Part shown: piece by piece, positions 16,703-25,716 of the stretch
Position numbering within the stretch: the stretch's first letter is position 1
Layout: every line of letters begins with the position of its first letter
Source of the DNA: Porphyromonas loveana
GTDB lineage: Bacteria > Bacteroidota > Bacteroidia > Bacteroidales > Porphyromonadaceae
Assembly (NCBI RefSeq): GCF_003096695.1
Contig: NZ_QEKY01000002.1
Coordinates: 141,313-205,312 of the forward strand
Direction: 5' to 3'
DNA length: 64,000 bases
Program-made: the position numbers and the translations under genes
Notes under the pieces: model-generated
Database searches by the model: none
Seen by the model: the letters and a program-made list of their open reading frames with translations, nothing else
What the model was told of the DNA's origin: nothing

Positions 16703-17671
16703 TCAAATGGATTTCGGCAGAGGATGCGAGTTCATGCAGCCTTGCCAATAACGCCCCTGTCTGATATCGCGCTCCTGAATACGCCGTCTCACCAGATGGG
16801 TAAACTCATGATTCTTCATCCCCCATCGAGGCATCAATATCCATTCGGCCGGAGATTGCGACACGAAACGTTCCAAAACGATATCAGGGCGTAGCCGTTC
16901 GATAAAGTCGAGACAGAGATCGATGTACTCCGTTTCGGTATAGAATTGGAAAGCGGACGGATCGGCCAGATAATCTCGTCCCATGGCCGTCCCCCGAATA
17001 ATCTGCAGCTGATGCAGCTTGAGCGTCGTGATCGGCAGAGCGGAGAGCTTATCCGCATGTCCGAGTATTTCATCTCGACTCTCCCACGGCAGGCCCAGTA
17101 TCAAATGCGCCCCCACGGGCAGTCCGGCATCGGCAGTCCGCACAATGGCTTCCACGCTCTCTTCCCACAGATGCCCGCGATTCACTCGCTCCAACGTGCT
17201 ATTGAGCGTACTCTCTACACCATATTCCACCAGGACGAAAGTACTCCCCGACAGTTCTTTCAGGTACGACAGCAAAGCCTCCGGCATACAGTCGGGGCGC
17301 GTCCCGATGACGAGCCCGACCACTCCGGGAAAGGCCAAAGCCTCCTCATATTTCCGGATGATTTCCTCCTGCTCACCATAGGTATTGGTATAAGCTTGGA
17401 AGTAGGCCAGATACTTCATCTGCGGATATTTGCGGGAGAAGAAGGCGATCCCTTCGTGCAACTGCTCCGTCACCGATCGGTCGCTCAGCGCATAGGCCGG
17501 ACTGAAGGTCTGATTATTGCAGTAAGTACAGCCTCCGCGCCCTTTCAGCCCGTCTCTGTTGGGACAGGTAAACCCCGCATTGAGGGTTATCTTCTGCACT
17601 TTGTAGTGAGGGAATAGGCGATGCAGATAATCGCCAAACTCTCTATAACCTTGGAGTAGAGCATCGTTCAT
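16703..17671 (-). CDS. Radical SAM protein, TIGR01212/YtqA-like
   Basis: Encodes 322 residues. Near the N-terminus it has GYREFGDYLHRLFPHYKVQKI, then the radical SAM cluster motif in CPNRDGLKGRGGCTYCNN, a family variant in which CxxCN completes the site. FSPAY, YLAYFQAYTNTY and LVEYGVES are typical of the TIGR01212 group. Its substrate is not established with certainty; relatives act in tRNA modification or are uncharacterised. The frame extends upstream to 17758, but the ATG at 17671 gives the usual start and lies five bases from a -7 box. It is divergent from the TonB-dependent receptor gene. Confidence 0.87.
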   Translation of the reverse strand: MNDALLQGYREFGDYLHRLFPHYKVQKITLNAGFTCPNRDGLKGRGGCTYCNNQTFSPAYALSDRSVTEQLHEGIAFFSRKYPQMKYLAYFQAYTNTYGEQEEIIRKYEEALAFPGVVGLVIGTRPDCMPEALLSYLKELSGSTFVLVEYGVESTLNSTLERVNRGHLWEESVEAIVRTADAGLPVGAHLILGLPWESRDEILGHADKLSALPITTLKLHQLQIIRGTAMGRDYLADPSAFQFYTETEYIDLCLDFIERLRPDIVLERFVSQSPAEWILMPRWGMKNHEFTHLVRRRIQERDIRQGRYWQGCMNSHPLPKSI

Positions 17672-17676
17672 TAGGC

Positions 17677-17684
17677 CAAAGATA
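17677..17684 (-). promoter_or_regulatory. Promoter -7 box for the radical SAM gene
   Basis: On the minus strand TATCTTTG is an exact TAnnTTTG match, with only five bases between it and the ATG at 17671. Transcription would begin at the start codon, so the mRNA is probably leaderless. This also decides the start codon. Confidence 0.6.
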
Positions 17685-17824
17685 GCGGATATTTCAGCCG
17701 TTTGATACAAACCCATGCCAACAAACCACATTCTCCCATACCTTCCCCTATTGGACATCTCATCTGCCGAGGCAAAAGCCTATTTTCGTCCTCCAATCAT
17801 TCACCACCAAATTACTGCATCGAT

Positions 17825-20161
17825 ATGAAGAAAATCCTTCACATCCTTGGTTGTTCCATCGTGTGCATCTCTCTTTTGCAGGCTGCACCCGTTAAAGACG
17901 GACTCTTAGATCAGGAGACCGACAGCCTCCAAACTCGCCGATTAGACGAAGTTGTCATCTTGTCAACCGGCACCTTCATTAAGGAGACTAATTCACTCAA
18001 AACACTCCCCGGAGCGTACTCCATCCTTAGCTCACACCTTTTAGAGCAGTCACGCATCAGCTCGCTGCCGGCACTTACGAGCTACGTCCCCAATCTCTAT
18101 ATGCCGGAGTACGGCTCCAAGATGTCCACGGCCATGTATCTGCGAGGTGTAGGCACTCGCTCCAGCGGACAGACCATCGGCATATATGTAGACGGTGTGC
18201 CCTATCTGAATAAGAGTACTTTCAACTTCGAGTTGGCCGATGTCCAAGGCGTCGAGATTCTCCGCGGTCCGCAAGGCACCCTCTACGGACGCAATGCCAT
18301 GGCCGGCGTCATCAACGTACATACCCGCTCTCCCTTTGCCCCCGAACGAATGGAACTGACCGGTGGAGCAGGCAAGTTTGGCTACTATAGTTTCAAAGGC
18401 AAGGGCAATCTACGTCTCTCCGATCGCACTGCCCTCTCCGTTGCAGCCTATGCCGACAAGGTAGCAGGATACAACCGCAATAGCACTACCGGCAAATGGG
18501 CCGACGGAGAAAACAATCTGGGTGGACACTTCAAAATGGAGATGCGCCCCGATGAAACGCTACGCATGACGCTTAGCGCCGACTATGACTTTGCCGATCA
18601 AGAAGCCTTCCCCTACCGCCGTTACGACGACGCCACCGGAGTACTCCACCCTGTCAGCTACAATGATAAGGGCAATTACCGCCGCCATATGCTCACTTCG
18701 CGTTTCCTCCTCAACAAGCGGTTCGCACCCTTTTCTTTCAGTTCGGCCACCGGCTATCAGCATCTCAATGACGAGATGAATATGGACCAAGACTATACAC
18801 AGCTCGATCTGTTTGCCATCACACAAAAGCAAAAGAATCACAGCCTCACGCAAGAGTTCGCCCTTCGAGACAATTCCTCGGGTCGCTATCATTGGAGTGC
18901 AGGACTCTTCGGTTTCTATGATCACCACACATTGGATGTCCCCGTTACGCTCAAGCGTGGTGGCATCAAGGCCATGCTCCAGTCACAGTTCGACAAGCTC
19001 AATGCCATGCCCCAATTCCCTCTCACGCTCACGGCCGATATGTCTCAGGATCTCCTCCTCCCGGGACGGTTCGTGCGTCCTACATTCGGTGCAGCTGTTT
19101 TCCATCAGTCCACGATAGACGACCTCTTCGTACAAGGTCTGTCCGCCACCATCGGGCTGCGTCTGGACTATGAGCACCAACGCTTCGACTACTTCGAATC
19201 CGCCACCTTCCCCGTCTTCGTCACCAAGAAAGCCTCCGGCGAAACCTTCCTTCTCAGCGTGCCGAGTGTCCTCGAAGGCCGTGAGCAGAAAAATGCCTGG
19301 GAACTCCTGCCCAAATTCTCGCTCAAATATGCCCCATCATCAGAATGGACAGCCTATTTTTCCGTAGCCAAAGGCTATAAAGCAGGTGGATATAACGAAC
19401 AGGTGTTTGCCGACCTCATCATGCAACAGCAGCAAAGCGACTTGATGGCTACCCTCAAGAACCAGCCCCTCAAGCCCGTCGTGGAAGACATGGAGCAGAC
19501 CATCTCTTTCAAGCCCGAATATAGTCTCAACTACGAGCTGGGTCTTCATTGGGAGCCTGTCAAGAACAAACTCTCTGCCGATGCAGCCCTCTTTGTTACG
19601 AACACACGCGACCTTCAGCTCACGCGATTCGTAGACAATGGCACCGGCCGTATGATCGTCAATGCCGGCCGCTCCCGCAGTGTCGGAGCCGAAGCCTCTC
19701 TCCGCGCGATCGTCCTGCCCGGACTCACGACTGTCTTCAACTATGGCTTCACGCAATCCAAGTTTGTGGACTTCAAGACCGAGAAGAAGATCAATGGCCA
19801 GATCGTAGCCCTCGACTACAAAGGCAAGCGCGTCCCCTACATCCCCATGCACACCTATGCCATGAGCATCAACTATAGCCGTGCGCTCTCACGCAGCTTT
19901 ATCGACAAGCTCTTCTGCACACTCGACCTAAGTGGTGCCGGCTCCATATACTGGGATGAAAACAATACTGTCAAGCAGCCGTTATATGCCACTTTGGGAG
20001 GCCGTGTAGGCGTTGCGATAGATGCATTCACCGTTTCGATCTGGGGACAGAATCTGACCGACACAGACTACACCGTATTCTATTTCGAGTCTCTGGGCAA
20101 TAAGTTCAAGCAGCAAGCCAAGCCCCTCCGTTTCGGCTTAGACTGCACTTTCAGCCTCTAA
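17825..20161 (+). CDS. TonB-dependent outer membrane receptor
   Basis: Encodes 778 residues. A signal peptide is visible (MKKILHILGCSIVCISLLQA), followed by a TonB-box-like stretch LDEVVILSTG, the plug domain (PGAYSILSS, MYLRGVGTRS, VDGVPYLNKS, VEILRGPQGTLYGRNAMAGVINV) and a beta-barrel with many alternating aromatic strands. The C-terminus FRFGLDCTFSL is the last strand. The substrate (iron complex, cobalamin or other) is not evident; the plug resembles siderophore or heme-type receptors, and no transporter genes lie beside it. The frame is open upstream to 17702, but the ATG at 17825 gives the signal peptide. A weak TATTTTCG box lies at 17781-17788. Confidence 0.9.
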   Translation: MKKILHILGCSIVCISLLQAAPVKDGLLDQETDSLQTRRLDEVVILSTGTFIKETNSLKTLPGAYSILSSHLLEQSRISSLPALTSYVPNLYMPEYGSKMSTAMYLRGVGTRSSGQTIGIYVDGVPYLNKSTFNFELADVQGVEILRGPQGTLYGRNAMAGVINVHTRSPFAPERMELTGGAGKFGYYSFKGKGNLRLSDRTALSVAAYADKVAGYNRNSTTGKWADGENNLGGHFKMEMRPDETLRMTLSADYDFADQEAFPYRRYDDATGVLHPVSYNDKGNYRRHMLTSRFLLNKRFAPFSFSSATGYQHLNDEMNMDQDYTQLDLFAITQKQKNHSLTQEFALRDNSSGRYHWSAGLFGFYDHHTLDVPVTLKRGGIKAMLQSQFDKLNAMPQFPLTLTADMSQDLLLPGRFVRPTFGAAVFHQSTIDDLFVQGLSATIGLRLDYEHQRFDYFESATFPVFVTKKASGETFLLSVPSVLEGREQKNAWELLPKFSLKYAPSSEWTAYFSVAKGYKAGGYNEQVFADLIMQQQQSDLMATLKNQPLKPVVEDMEQTISFKPEYSLNYELGLHWEPVKNKLSADAALFVTNTRDLQLTRFVDNGTGRMIVNAGRSRSVGAEASLRAIVLPGLTTVFNYGFTQSKFVDFKTEKKINGQIVALDYKGKRVPYIPMHTYAMSINYSRALSRSFIDKLFCTLDLSGAGSIYWDENNTVKQPLYATLGGRVGVAIDAFTVSIWGQNLTDTDYTVFYFESLGNKFKQQAKPLRFGLDCTFSL

Positions 20162-20190
20162 GCACTTTTCTTGGATAACGAAATAGTGAA

Positions 20191-20232
20191 GCCCCCCGAA
20201 AGTTGGATAAAAACTTTCGGGGGGCTCCTCTT
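20191..20232 (+). terminator. Strong terminator after the TonB-dependent receptor
   Basis: Perfect 13-bp arms GCCCCCCGAAAGT (20191-20203) and ACTTTCGGGGGGC (20213-20225) enclose a 9-base loop, followed by TCCTCTTT. Confidence 0.85.
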
Positions 20233-20450
20233 TCATACGGTTATACCCCGGTAGCATACTGTACTGAAAAATCCACTTATACCCAAGAAAATCGAACGAT
20301 TTTACGCTATTTTTCCGGTCTCCCGGGAGAGGCGATACGCATCAAAAGCGAAGGCGAGGGAGGAAACAGCTCTACACTCCCTCCGTTTATTATCATCGGT
20401 CCGATTATCCTCTCGGTCGGACATAAAGGACTGACACAACCGCCATCAAT
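20233..20450. other. Non-coding stretch before the 41-bp array
   Basis: No gene recognised. A plus-strand open frame from 20203 to 20508 runs through the terminator and into the repeat array and has no protein-like character. The stretch holds CTCTCGGTCGGACATAAAG, which carries no motif I recognise. Confidence 0.5.
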
Positions 20451-20658
20451 CGTCGACAAAGAGTTGAAAAACGATTTTTCCACCAAAAAATCGTCGACAA
20501 AGAGCTGAAAAATCATTTTTCTCCCAAAATATCGTCGACAAAGAGCCGAAAAATCGTTTTTTCGCCAAAATATCGTCGACAAAAAGCCGAAAAATCATTT
20601 TTTCGCCAAAATATCGTCGACAATGAGCCGAAAAATCGTTTTTCAGCTCTTTGTCGAG
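20451..20658. repeat. 41-bp minisatellite closed by an inverted copy
   Basis: Units begin at 20451, 20492, 20533, 20574 and 20615, an exact 41-bp step. Each starts CGTCGACAAAGAG or a one- or two-base variant (with a SalI site), followed by a small inverted repeat of the type GAAAAATCGTTTTTTC and a CCAAAATAT tail. The fifth unit is partial and is followed at 20644-20658 by CAGCTCTTTGTCGAG, the reverse complement of the unit start, so 20616-20657 folds into a nearly perfect long hairpin. Unit-to-unit differences are single bases. It lies between a terminator and the promoter of the polysaccharide operon. Confidence 0.93.
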
Positions 20659-20874
20659 AAATTTTCACCACAAAAACACTGAGGGAACCTTACGCATTCG
20701 ACGAAAGCGATAAAAAAGGATGGTTTCGCCTTGGGTCTCCTTTGTTTCAGTCTCCCCAAGGATCATGGCACTTTTCACTGACAAGTTCACCACAAAGGGT
20801 GTATTTTCCGATAGTAAGTGCACCAGCAAGGGGAACAAAAACAAGTCCATCACTAAATCTTCGATCGAAAGCGC

Positions 20875-20882
20875 TATCTTTG
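20875..20882 (+). promoter_or_regulatory. Probable promoter of the polysaccharide operon
   Basis: TATCTTTG is an exact TAnnTTTG match lying 147 bases before the ATG of the nucleotide-sugar dehydrogenase. The stretch from 20660 to 20874 between the minisatellite and this box holds no recognised gene. A leader of about 140 bases follows. Confidence 0.5.
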
Positions 20883-21029
20883 TAGGTAAAACTATTGGTA
20901 TATCATTGTTTGCAACAAACAATAAGTGCACTGTTACAGATCATGACCATGTGCTGCGCACCGCGCATTAAAGAATGGTAGAAGTCACAAGCGTTTGGAT
21001 GAGAACGAATATAGGACAGGCGATTTGTT

Positions 21030-22304
21030 ATGAACGGAATGGATAAGATCCGCATTGCAGTCATCGGATTAGGATACGTGGGCTTGCCTTTGGCGAGACT
21101 ATTCTCCACGAAATACCCCACTGTCGGCTTCGATCTGGACTCGGCACGTGTTGATGCGCTCATGTCGGGCCGAGACGAAACGGGCGAGGTCAGTCGGGAG
21201 GCACTTCAAGAAGCGATCGCCAAGGGCTTTTTCTGCACGACTCGAATCGAAGATATTCGGGATTGCAACTTCTATATCGTTACGGTCCCTACCCCTGTCG
21301 ATCGCAACCACACCCCCGATTTACACCCACTCTTACAAGCCAGCGAAACAGTCGGCCGCGTCATCAGCCACGGTAACGTTGTCGTGTACGAAAGCACGGT
21401 CTATCCGGGTGTAACGGAAGACGAATGCATCCCCGTTGTGGAGCGCGTATCGGGACTCCGATATAATATAGACTTCTTTGCCGGCTACTCACCGGAACGC
21501 ATCAATCCGGGAGATAAAGAACACACGGTAGAGAAAATCAAGAAAGTAACATCAGGCTCTACACCGGCCATTGCAGACTTTGTAGATGCCGTCTACAACT
21601 CCGTCTTGATCAATGGTACACATAAAGCCTCTTCCATCAAGGTGGCCGAGGCATCCAAGATCATCGAGAACGCCCAACGTGACGTGAACATTGCCTTCAT
21701 GAACGAAATCGCCAAGATCTTCAACGCCATGGGTATTGATACCCGTGAAGTGCTGGATGCCGCTGAGACCAAGTGGAATTTCCTCCCCTTCCGTCCGGGT
21801 TTGGTCGGCGGCCATTGCATCGGCGTCGATCCCTACTACCTCATCCAGAGTGCGCAGGTCTATGGCGTCTATCCGCAGGTTATGATGTCAGCCAGAAGAC
21901 TCAACGACAGCATGGGGTCGTATGTGGCCACGCAAGTCATTAAGCACATGAACAAAGCGGGCATCTTAGTCAAGGATGCCCACATCCTGATCTTAGGCTT
22001 CACCTTCAAGGAAAACTGCCCGGATATCCGCAACACCAAAGTCATCGACATATACAGTACGCTCCGGGAATACACTCCCCACATCACCGTATATGATCCC
22101 TTGGCTAACCCGCTTACCGTTGAGCAAACATATGGACTAAAAATCCTAAACGAAGAACCGCAAGGACTCTTTGATGTTATCATTATTTCAACAGCGCACA
22201 AGGAATTTAAAGATATGGAGTTTGATAGGATATCTACTCGCAATGCGATTATTTACGATGTAAAAGGCATTTTATCAAAGGGGAGACATCATATAGGATT
22301 ATAG
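21030..22304 (+). CDS. UDP-N-acetylhexosamine 6-dehydrogenase (WbpO/TviB type)
   Basis: NAD-dependent enzyme that oxidises C6 of a UDP-HexNAc to the uronic acid, a cytoplasmic precursor step for surface polysaccharide. The 424-residue protein has the Rossmann motif VIGLGYVGLPLA, TVPTPVD, VVYESTVYPGVTE, the middle domain KVAEASKIIENAQRDVN and the catalytic cysteine in GGHCIGVDPYYL. The last motif and SPERINPGDK fit the UDP-GalNAc/GlcNAc/ManNAc dehydrogenase group rather than UDP-glucose dehydrogenase. An ATG at 21039 is also possible. It is the first gene of the operon; with the PorR-type aminotransferase at the far end it suggests synthesis of an amino-uronic sugar. Confidence 0.88.
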   Translation: MNGMDKIRIAVIGLGYVGLPLARLFSTKYPTVGFDLDSARVDALMSGRDETGEVSREALQEAIAKGFFCTTRIEDIRDCNFYIVTVPTPVDRNHTPDLHPLLQASETVGRVISHGNVVVYESTVYPGVTEDECIPVVERVSGLRYNIDFFAGYSPERINPGDKEHTVEKIKKVTSGSTPAIADFVDAVYNSVLINGTHKASSIKVAEASKIIENAQRDVNIAFMNEIAKIFNAMGIDTREVLDAAETKWNFLPFRPGLVGGHCIGVDPYYLIQSAQVYGVYPQVMMSARRLNDSMGSYVATQVIKHMNKAGILVKDAHILILGFTFKENCPDIRNTKVIDIYSTLREYTPHITVYDPLANPLTVEQTYGLKILNEEPQGLFDVIIISTAHKEFKDMEFDRISTRNAIIYDVKGILSKGRHHIGL

Positions 22305-22335
22305 AATATACACAAAAAATTATATTAAAAGATCG

Positions 22336-23883
22336 ATGGGCACGTCCAAAAAAAGTCGGATGGATAATAGTCTTAAAAACACAAAGGTTTCTTTGTATTT
22401 TTACTTTCTTATATTAGCCACGACCTTCTTTTCACGGAAAGCATTCATTGACATCCTCGGGATAGAGTTACTAGGATTAAACACTGCTATTACTAATTTA
22501 CTCGCCTTTTTGAATCTGACAGAGCTTGGCATAGGGACAGCAGTTTCTTTTGCGCTATATAAACCACTATTTGACCACGATAAAAAAAGCATACAAGAGA
22601 TCATATCAGTACAAGGATGGTTGTATAAAAATATCGCACTATTAATTACGGCTATAGGAATAATACTTATGCTATTATTTCCCTTTATATTAAAAAAACT
22701 CGACCTACCAATTTGGTATGCATATGCTACATTTATTACGTTTTTATTCTCCTCCTTATTAGGTTATTTTGTCAACTACAAACAAATCATTCTATCTGCT
22801 GACCAAAAACAGTATAAGCTGACCTTAATCACAAAGGGTTTAATGCTACTTAAACTCGCAGGCCAAATAGGCGTTCTTTATTTATCGCCATGGGGATATC
22901 ATGCATGGTTAGCCATAGAAGTAGCTTTTTCGATTCTCACGGCATTGGCCTTAGAATGGGTTGTTTACAGAAATTATCCATGGCTAAAAACATCTTTTAA
23001 ATTAGGGAAAGACACGTATAAAAAATATAGCACAATATTGTCAAAGACCAAACAACTTTTCTTCCATCGGATGTCAGGATTCATCCTTAACCAAACATCT
23101 CCTTTGATTATCTATGCCTATACAACGCTAACCTTAGTGGCTATATATGGCAACTACATGCTTATCGTATCTGGCATAATATCGCTCTTAACATCAGTCT
23201 TCAGTGGCATAATTCCTGGTATAGGCAATTTGATAGCAGAGGGGAATAAGGATTCTGTACGACGGGTTTTTAGAGAGTATTTTGCCTGTCGAATGCTTGC
23301 AGCTGCGGCTGTATCATACTGCCTGTGGATCAGTGGCAATGCTTTTGTTTCACTATGGGTCGGAAAAGATTATATTCTAAACGATTTTGCCTTTTCGCTA
23401 ATTGTCATTATTACGTTTCTCAATATCACCAGGGTATGCGATGATTTTCTGATGGCATATGGTCTATTCAAAGACATTTGGGCTCCTATCGCCGAAGCTA
23501 TCACCAATCTTGGTTTATCTATTTTGCTCGGATACTTTTTCTCTTTACGGGGGATACTATCTGGAGTATTGATCAGCTTGGTCTTATTTCTATTGATTTG
23601 GAAACCTTATTTTTTGCATCGACATGGATTGTGCATTCCTGTCATTGGTTATTATATAAGATACATGGGCTATATTCTCTCATTTGCCACATCAGCTTGG
23701 GCAACTTGCACTTTACTTGGTAGGATAAATCCCGATGCAGTTTTTTCTTGGCAAGATTGGATACTTCTTTCTGCCCAACATCTAATTATTTTCACCTCTA
23801 TTTCTTACCTCATATTGTTTGCCTGGGATAAAGGAATAAGATATTTTTCAAACAGAATAGTCAAACGAATAAAGAGAATATAA
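22336..23883 (+). CDS. wzx: Wzx-type polysaccharide flippase
   Basis: Encodes 515 residues, very hydrophobic, with about 12-14 candidate membrane helices by eye, beginning FYFLILATTFFSRKAFIDIL. It belongs to the polysaccharide-transport part of the MOP superfamily and probably moves lipid-linked repeat units across the inner membrane. LGIELLGLNTAITNLLAFL near the front and the long loops fit Wzx. The gene is A/T-rich relative to the dehydrogenase before it. An internal ATG at 22360 (MDNSLKNTKV) is an alternative start. Position between sugar dehydrogenase and glycosyltransferases supports the role. Confidence 0.82.
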   Translation: MGTSKKSRMDNSLKNTKVSLYFYFLILATTFFSRKAFIDILGIELLGLNTAITNLLAFLNLTELGIGTAVSFALYKPLFDHDKKSIQEIISVQGWLYKNIALLITAIGIILMLLFPFILKKLDLPIWYAYATFITFLFSSLLGYFVNYKQIILSADQKQYKLTLITKGLMLLKLAGQIGVLYLSPWGYHAWLAIEVAFSILTALALEWVVYRNYPWLKTSFKLGKDTYKKYSTILSKTKQLFFHRMSGFILNQTSPLIIYAYTTLTLVAIYGNYMLIVSGIISLLTSVFSGIIPGIGNLIAEGNKDSVRRVFREYFACRMLAAAAVSYCLWISGNAFVSLWVGKDYILNDFAFSLIVIITFLNITRVCDDFLMAYGLFKDIWAPIAEAITNLGLSILLGYFFSLRGILSGVLISLVLFLLIWKPYFLHRHGLCIPVIGYYIRYMGYILSFATSAWATCTLLGRINPDAVFSWQDWILLSAQHLIIFTSISYLILFAWDKGIRYFSNRIVKRIKRI

Positions 23884-23894
23884 GCAGATAAGCC

Positions 23895-24821
23895 ATGGGA
23901 AAAAAACCATTGTTATCGATCATCGTCCCGATTTACAAGGTAGAACGCTACCTAAAAAAATGCATCGACAGTATTCTTGAACAGGACTTTTCAGATTTTG
24001 AACTCATTCTTGTGGATGATGGTTCTCCAGACAAATGCGGGGCAATTTGTGATGAATATGCACAATTGGATTCACGCATTCAGGTAATACACAAATCCAA
24101 TGGGGGACTAAGTTCAGCTAGGAATGCAGCACTTGATATAGTCCAAGGGAAGTACATCTCCTTTATCGACAGCGACGACTATATATCTACGGATTTCTAC
24201 GAGGCAAACATTCGCCACCTTCAAGAGCATCCGGATATAGACATGGTTGTTGCAACGATTGCTATTGAAGAGGAAAAGAGTGGCGCAAAGAGACCCTATC
24301 TTAACAATCTAGCCTCATGCACAAAACAAGGGAAAGAGTCTATTAATGGCTTTCTGTGGTCTAAATATTTTTTATTATTACAATCAGGCGTATATAGATC
24401 ATCTGCTTGGCACAATATTAGGTTTCCATTAGGGATGGTTTATGAAGACTCATATGTATTACCCAGCTTGGCAGAAAATTTGACTAAAATTTCAATTTCC
24501 GGAATTGGCACATATTTCTACCTAAAAAGGGAGGGCTCAATAACATCGTCAAGAGACGCCAAAAAGATGAAGGACGCAATGAAAGTCGCCTTTGTCACAT
24601 TAGATTACTTAAAACAATATCCAAAATCACATATATACAATCATAGACTGCTAGGGTATATATCCTTACTTTTGAAAAACAGGTCATTACTCACCAAGAG
24701 AGAATATACATCTTTAATGGAACAGCTAAGGACTTATCCGCTTGATAGAAAATCTATTCTTTTTTCAAATAGCACTGGATGGAAAGAAAAAGCTTTCTCG
24801 CTTATTGCTAAATTAATTTAA
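23895..24821 (+). CDS. Family 2 glycosyltransferase
   Basis: Encodes 308 residues and lies 11 bases after wzx. The GT-A fold of family 2 is clear: LSIIVPIYKVERYLKKCIDSI, LILVDDGSPD, NGGLSSARNAALD and the metal-binding FIDSDDYIS. It probably adds one sugar to the lipid-linked O-unit on the cytoplasmic face. Donor and acceptor cannot be read. The gene is A/T-rich like its neighbours. Confidence 0.87.
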   Translation: MGKKPLLSIIVPIYKVERYLKKCIDSILEQDFSDFELILVDDGSPDKCGAICDEYAQLDSRIQVIHKSNGGLSSARNAALDIVQGKYISFIDSDDYISTDFYEANIRHLQEHPDIDMVVATIAIEEEKSGAKRPYLNNLASCTKQGKESINGFLWSKYFLLLQSGVYRSSAWHNIRFPLGMVYEDSYVLPSLAENLTKISISGIGTYFYLKREGSITSSRDAKKMKDAMKVAFVTLDYLKQYPKSHIYNHRLLGYISLLLKNRSLLTKREYTSLMEQLRTYPLDRKSILFSNSTGWKEKAFSLIAKLI

Positions 24822-24831
24822 CTAAATCATT

Positions 24832-25713
24832 ATGGTTACTGTATTCACTCCTACGTACAACAGAGCATATATACTTGAGAATCTATACAACTCTCTTTGT
24901 AGGCAAATCTCTCAAGATTTTGAATGGCTGATTGTTGATGACGGCTCAACAGACAATACACAGGAATTAGTGTCATCATGGAAGAATCAAGAAAGGGTAC
25001 TTATTCGCTATTTTCGGCAATCCAATGGAGGCAAACACCGAGCAATAAATAGAGGAGTAAAGGAGGCAAAAGGAGATATCTTCTTTATAGTGGATAGCGA
25101 TGATTATCTGCTTGATGATGCCATTCTCAAAATTAATCAGGCATACGAAAAGGTTGGTAAAAAATTGAGTGTCGCAGGAATAAGCTTTATGAGAGTAGCT
25201 CCAGATGGTACACGTATCGGAGGCAATGTGAGCTTTGAATCCTCAGCAATGAGTATCACAGATTTTCGATGCAAACTTTCTATTCAAGGAGATTTAGCAG
25301 AGACTGTTCGCTTGGAAGTTATTAAACAATATCCTTTCCCAGAAATCGAAGGAGAACGGTTTTGTCCCGAAGCCTATTTATGGCATTCTATTGACAAAAA
25401 CCACAAGATGTTTTTCATAAATGAAGGCATATATGTAACAGAATATCTTCCCGATGGTTTATCCGCAAAAATCAAGAAACTATTACAAACTAATCCTATA
25501 TCGTCAACAATAGCTTACGCAACGATGGTCGATGGGAATAAACCGATTCTATTCAAGTTAAAAAACTCCATTTTGTATTGGAGGTATTATTTCCATTCAT
25601 GGACCTATAGCCATCCTTTAAGTTTGTCATTTTCTATTCTATCCATATTAGCAATTCCTTTGGGATATGGACTATATCTTAAAGATTCCATTCTAACAAG
25701 AAGCCCTAAATAA
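24832..25713 (+). CDS. Family 2 glycosyltransferase
   Basis: Encodes 293 residues. The motifs VFTPTYNRAYILENLYNSL, LIVDDGSTDNT, NGGKHRAINRG and FIVDSDDYLLDD (metal-binding DSDD) mark a GT2 enzyme. The C-terminal part has a hydrophobic segment (LSLSFSILSILAIPLGYGLYL) that may anchor it to the membrane. It starts 10 bases after the previous glycosyltransferase, and the next gene follows after 3 bases, so translation is probably coupled. Sugar specificity unknown. Confidence 0.85.
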   Translation: MVTVFTPTYNRAYILENLYNSLCRQISQDFEWLIVDDGSTDNTQELVSSWKNQERVLIRYFRQSNGGKHRAINRGVKEAKGDIFFIVDSDDYLLDDAILKINQAYEKVGKKLSVAGISFMRVAPDGTRIGGNVSFESSAMSITDFRCKLSIQGDLAETVRLEVIKQYPFPEIEGERFCPEAYLWHSIDKNHKMFFINEGIYVTEYLPDGLSAKIKKLLQTNPISSTIAYATMVDGNKPILFKLKNSILYWRYYFHSWTYSHPLSLSFSILSILAIPLGYGLYLKDSILTRSPK

Positions 25714-25716
25714 CAA

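Noticed and set aside
20203..20508. Plus-strand gene of 101 codons
   Set aside because: It starts inside a terminator hairpin and ends inside the 41-bp repeats; composition is not protein-like.
20451..20658. CRISPR array
   Set aside because: The 41-bp units are repeated over their whole length with only single-base differences; there are no unique spacers and no cas genes nearby.
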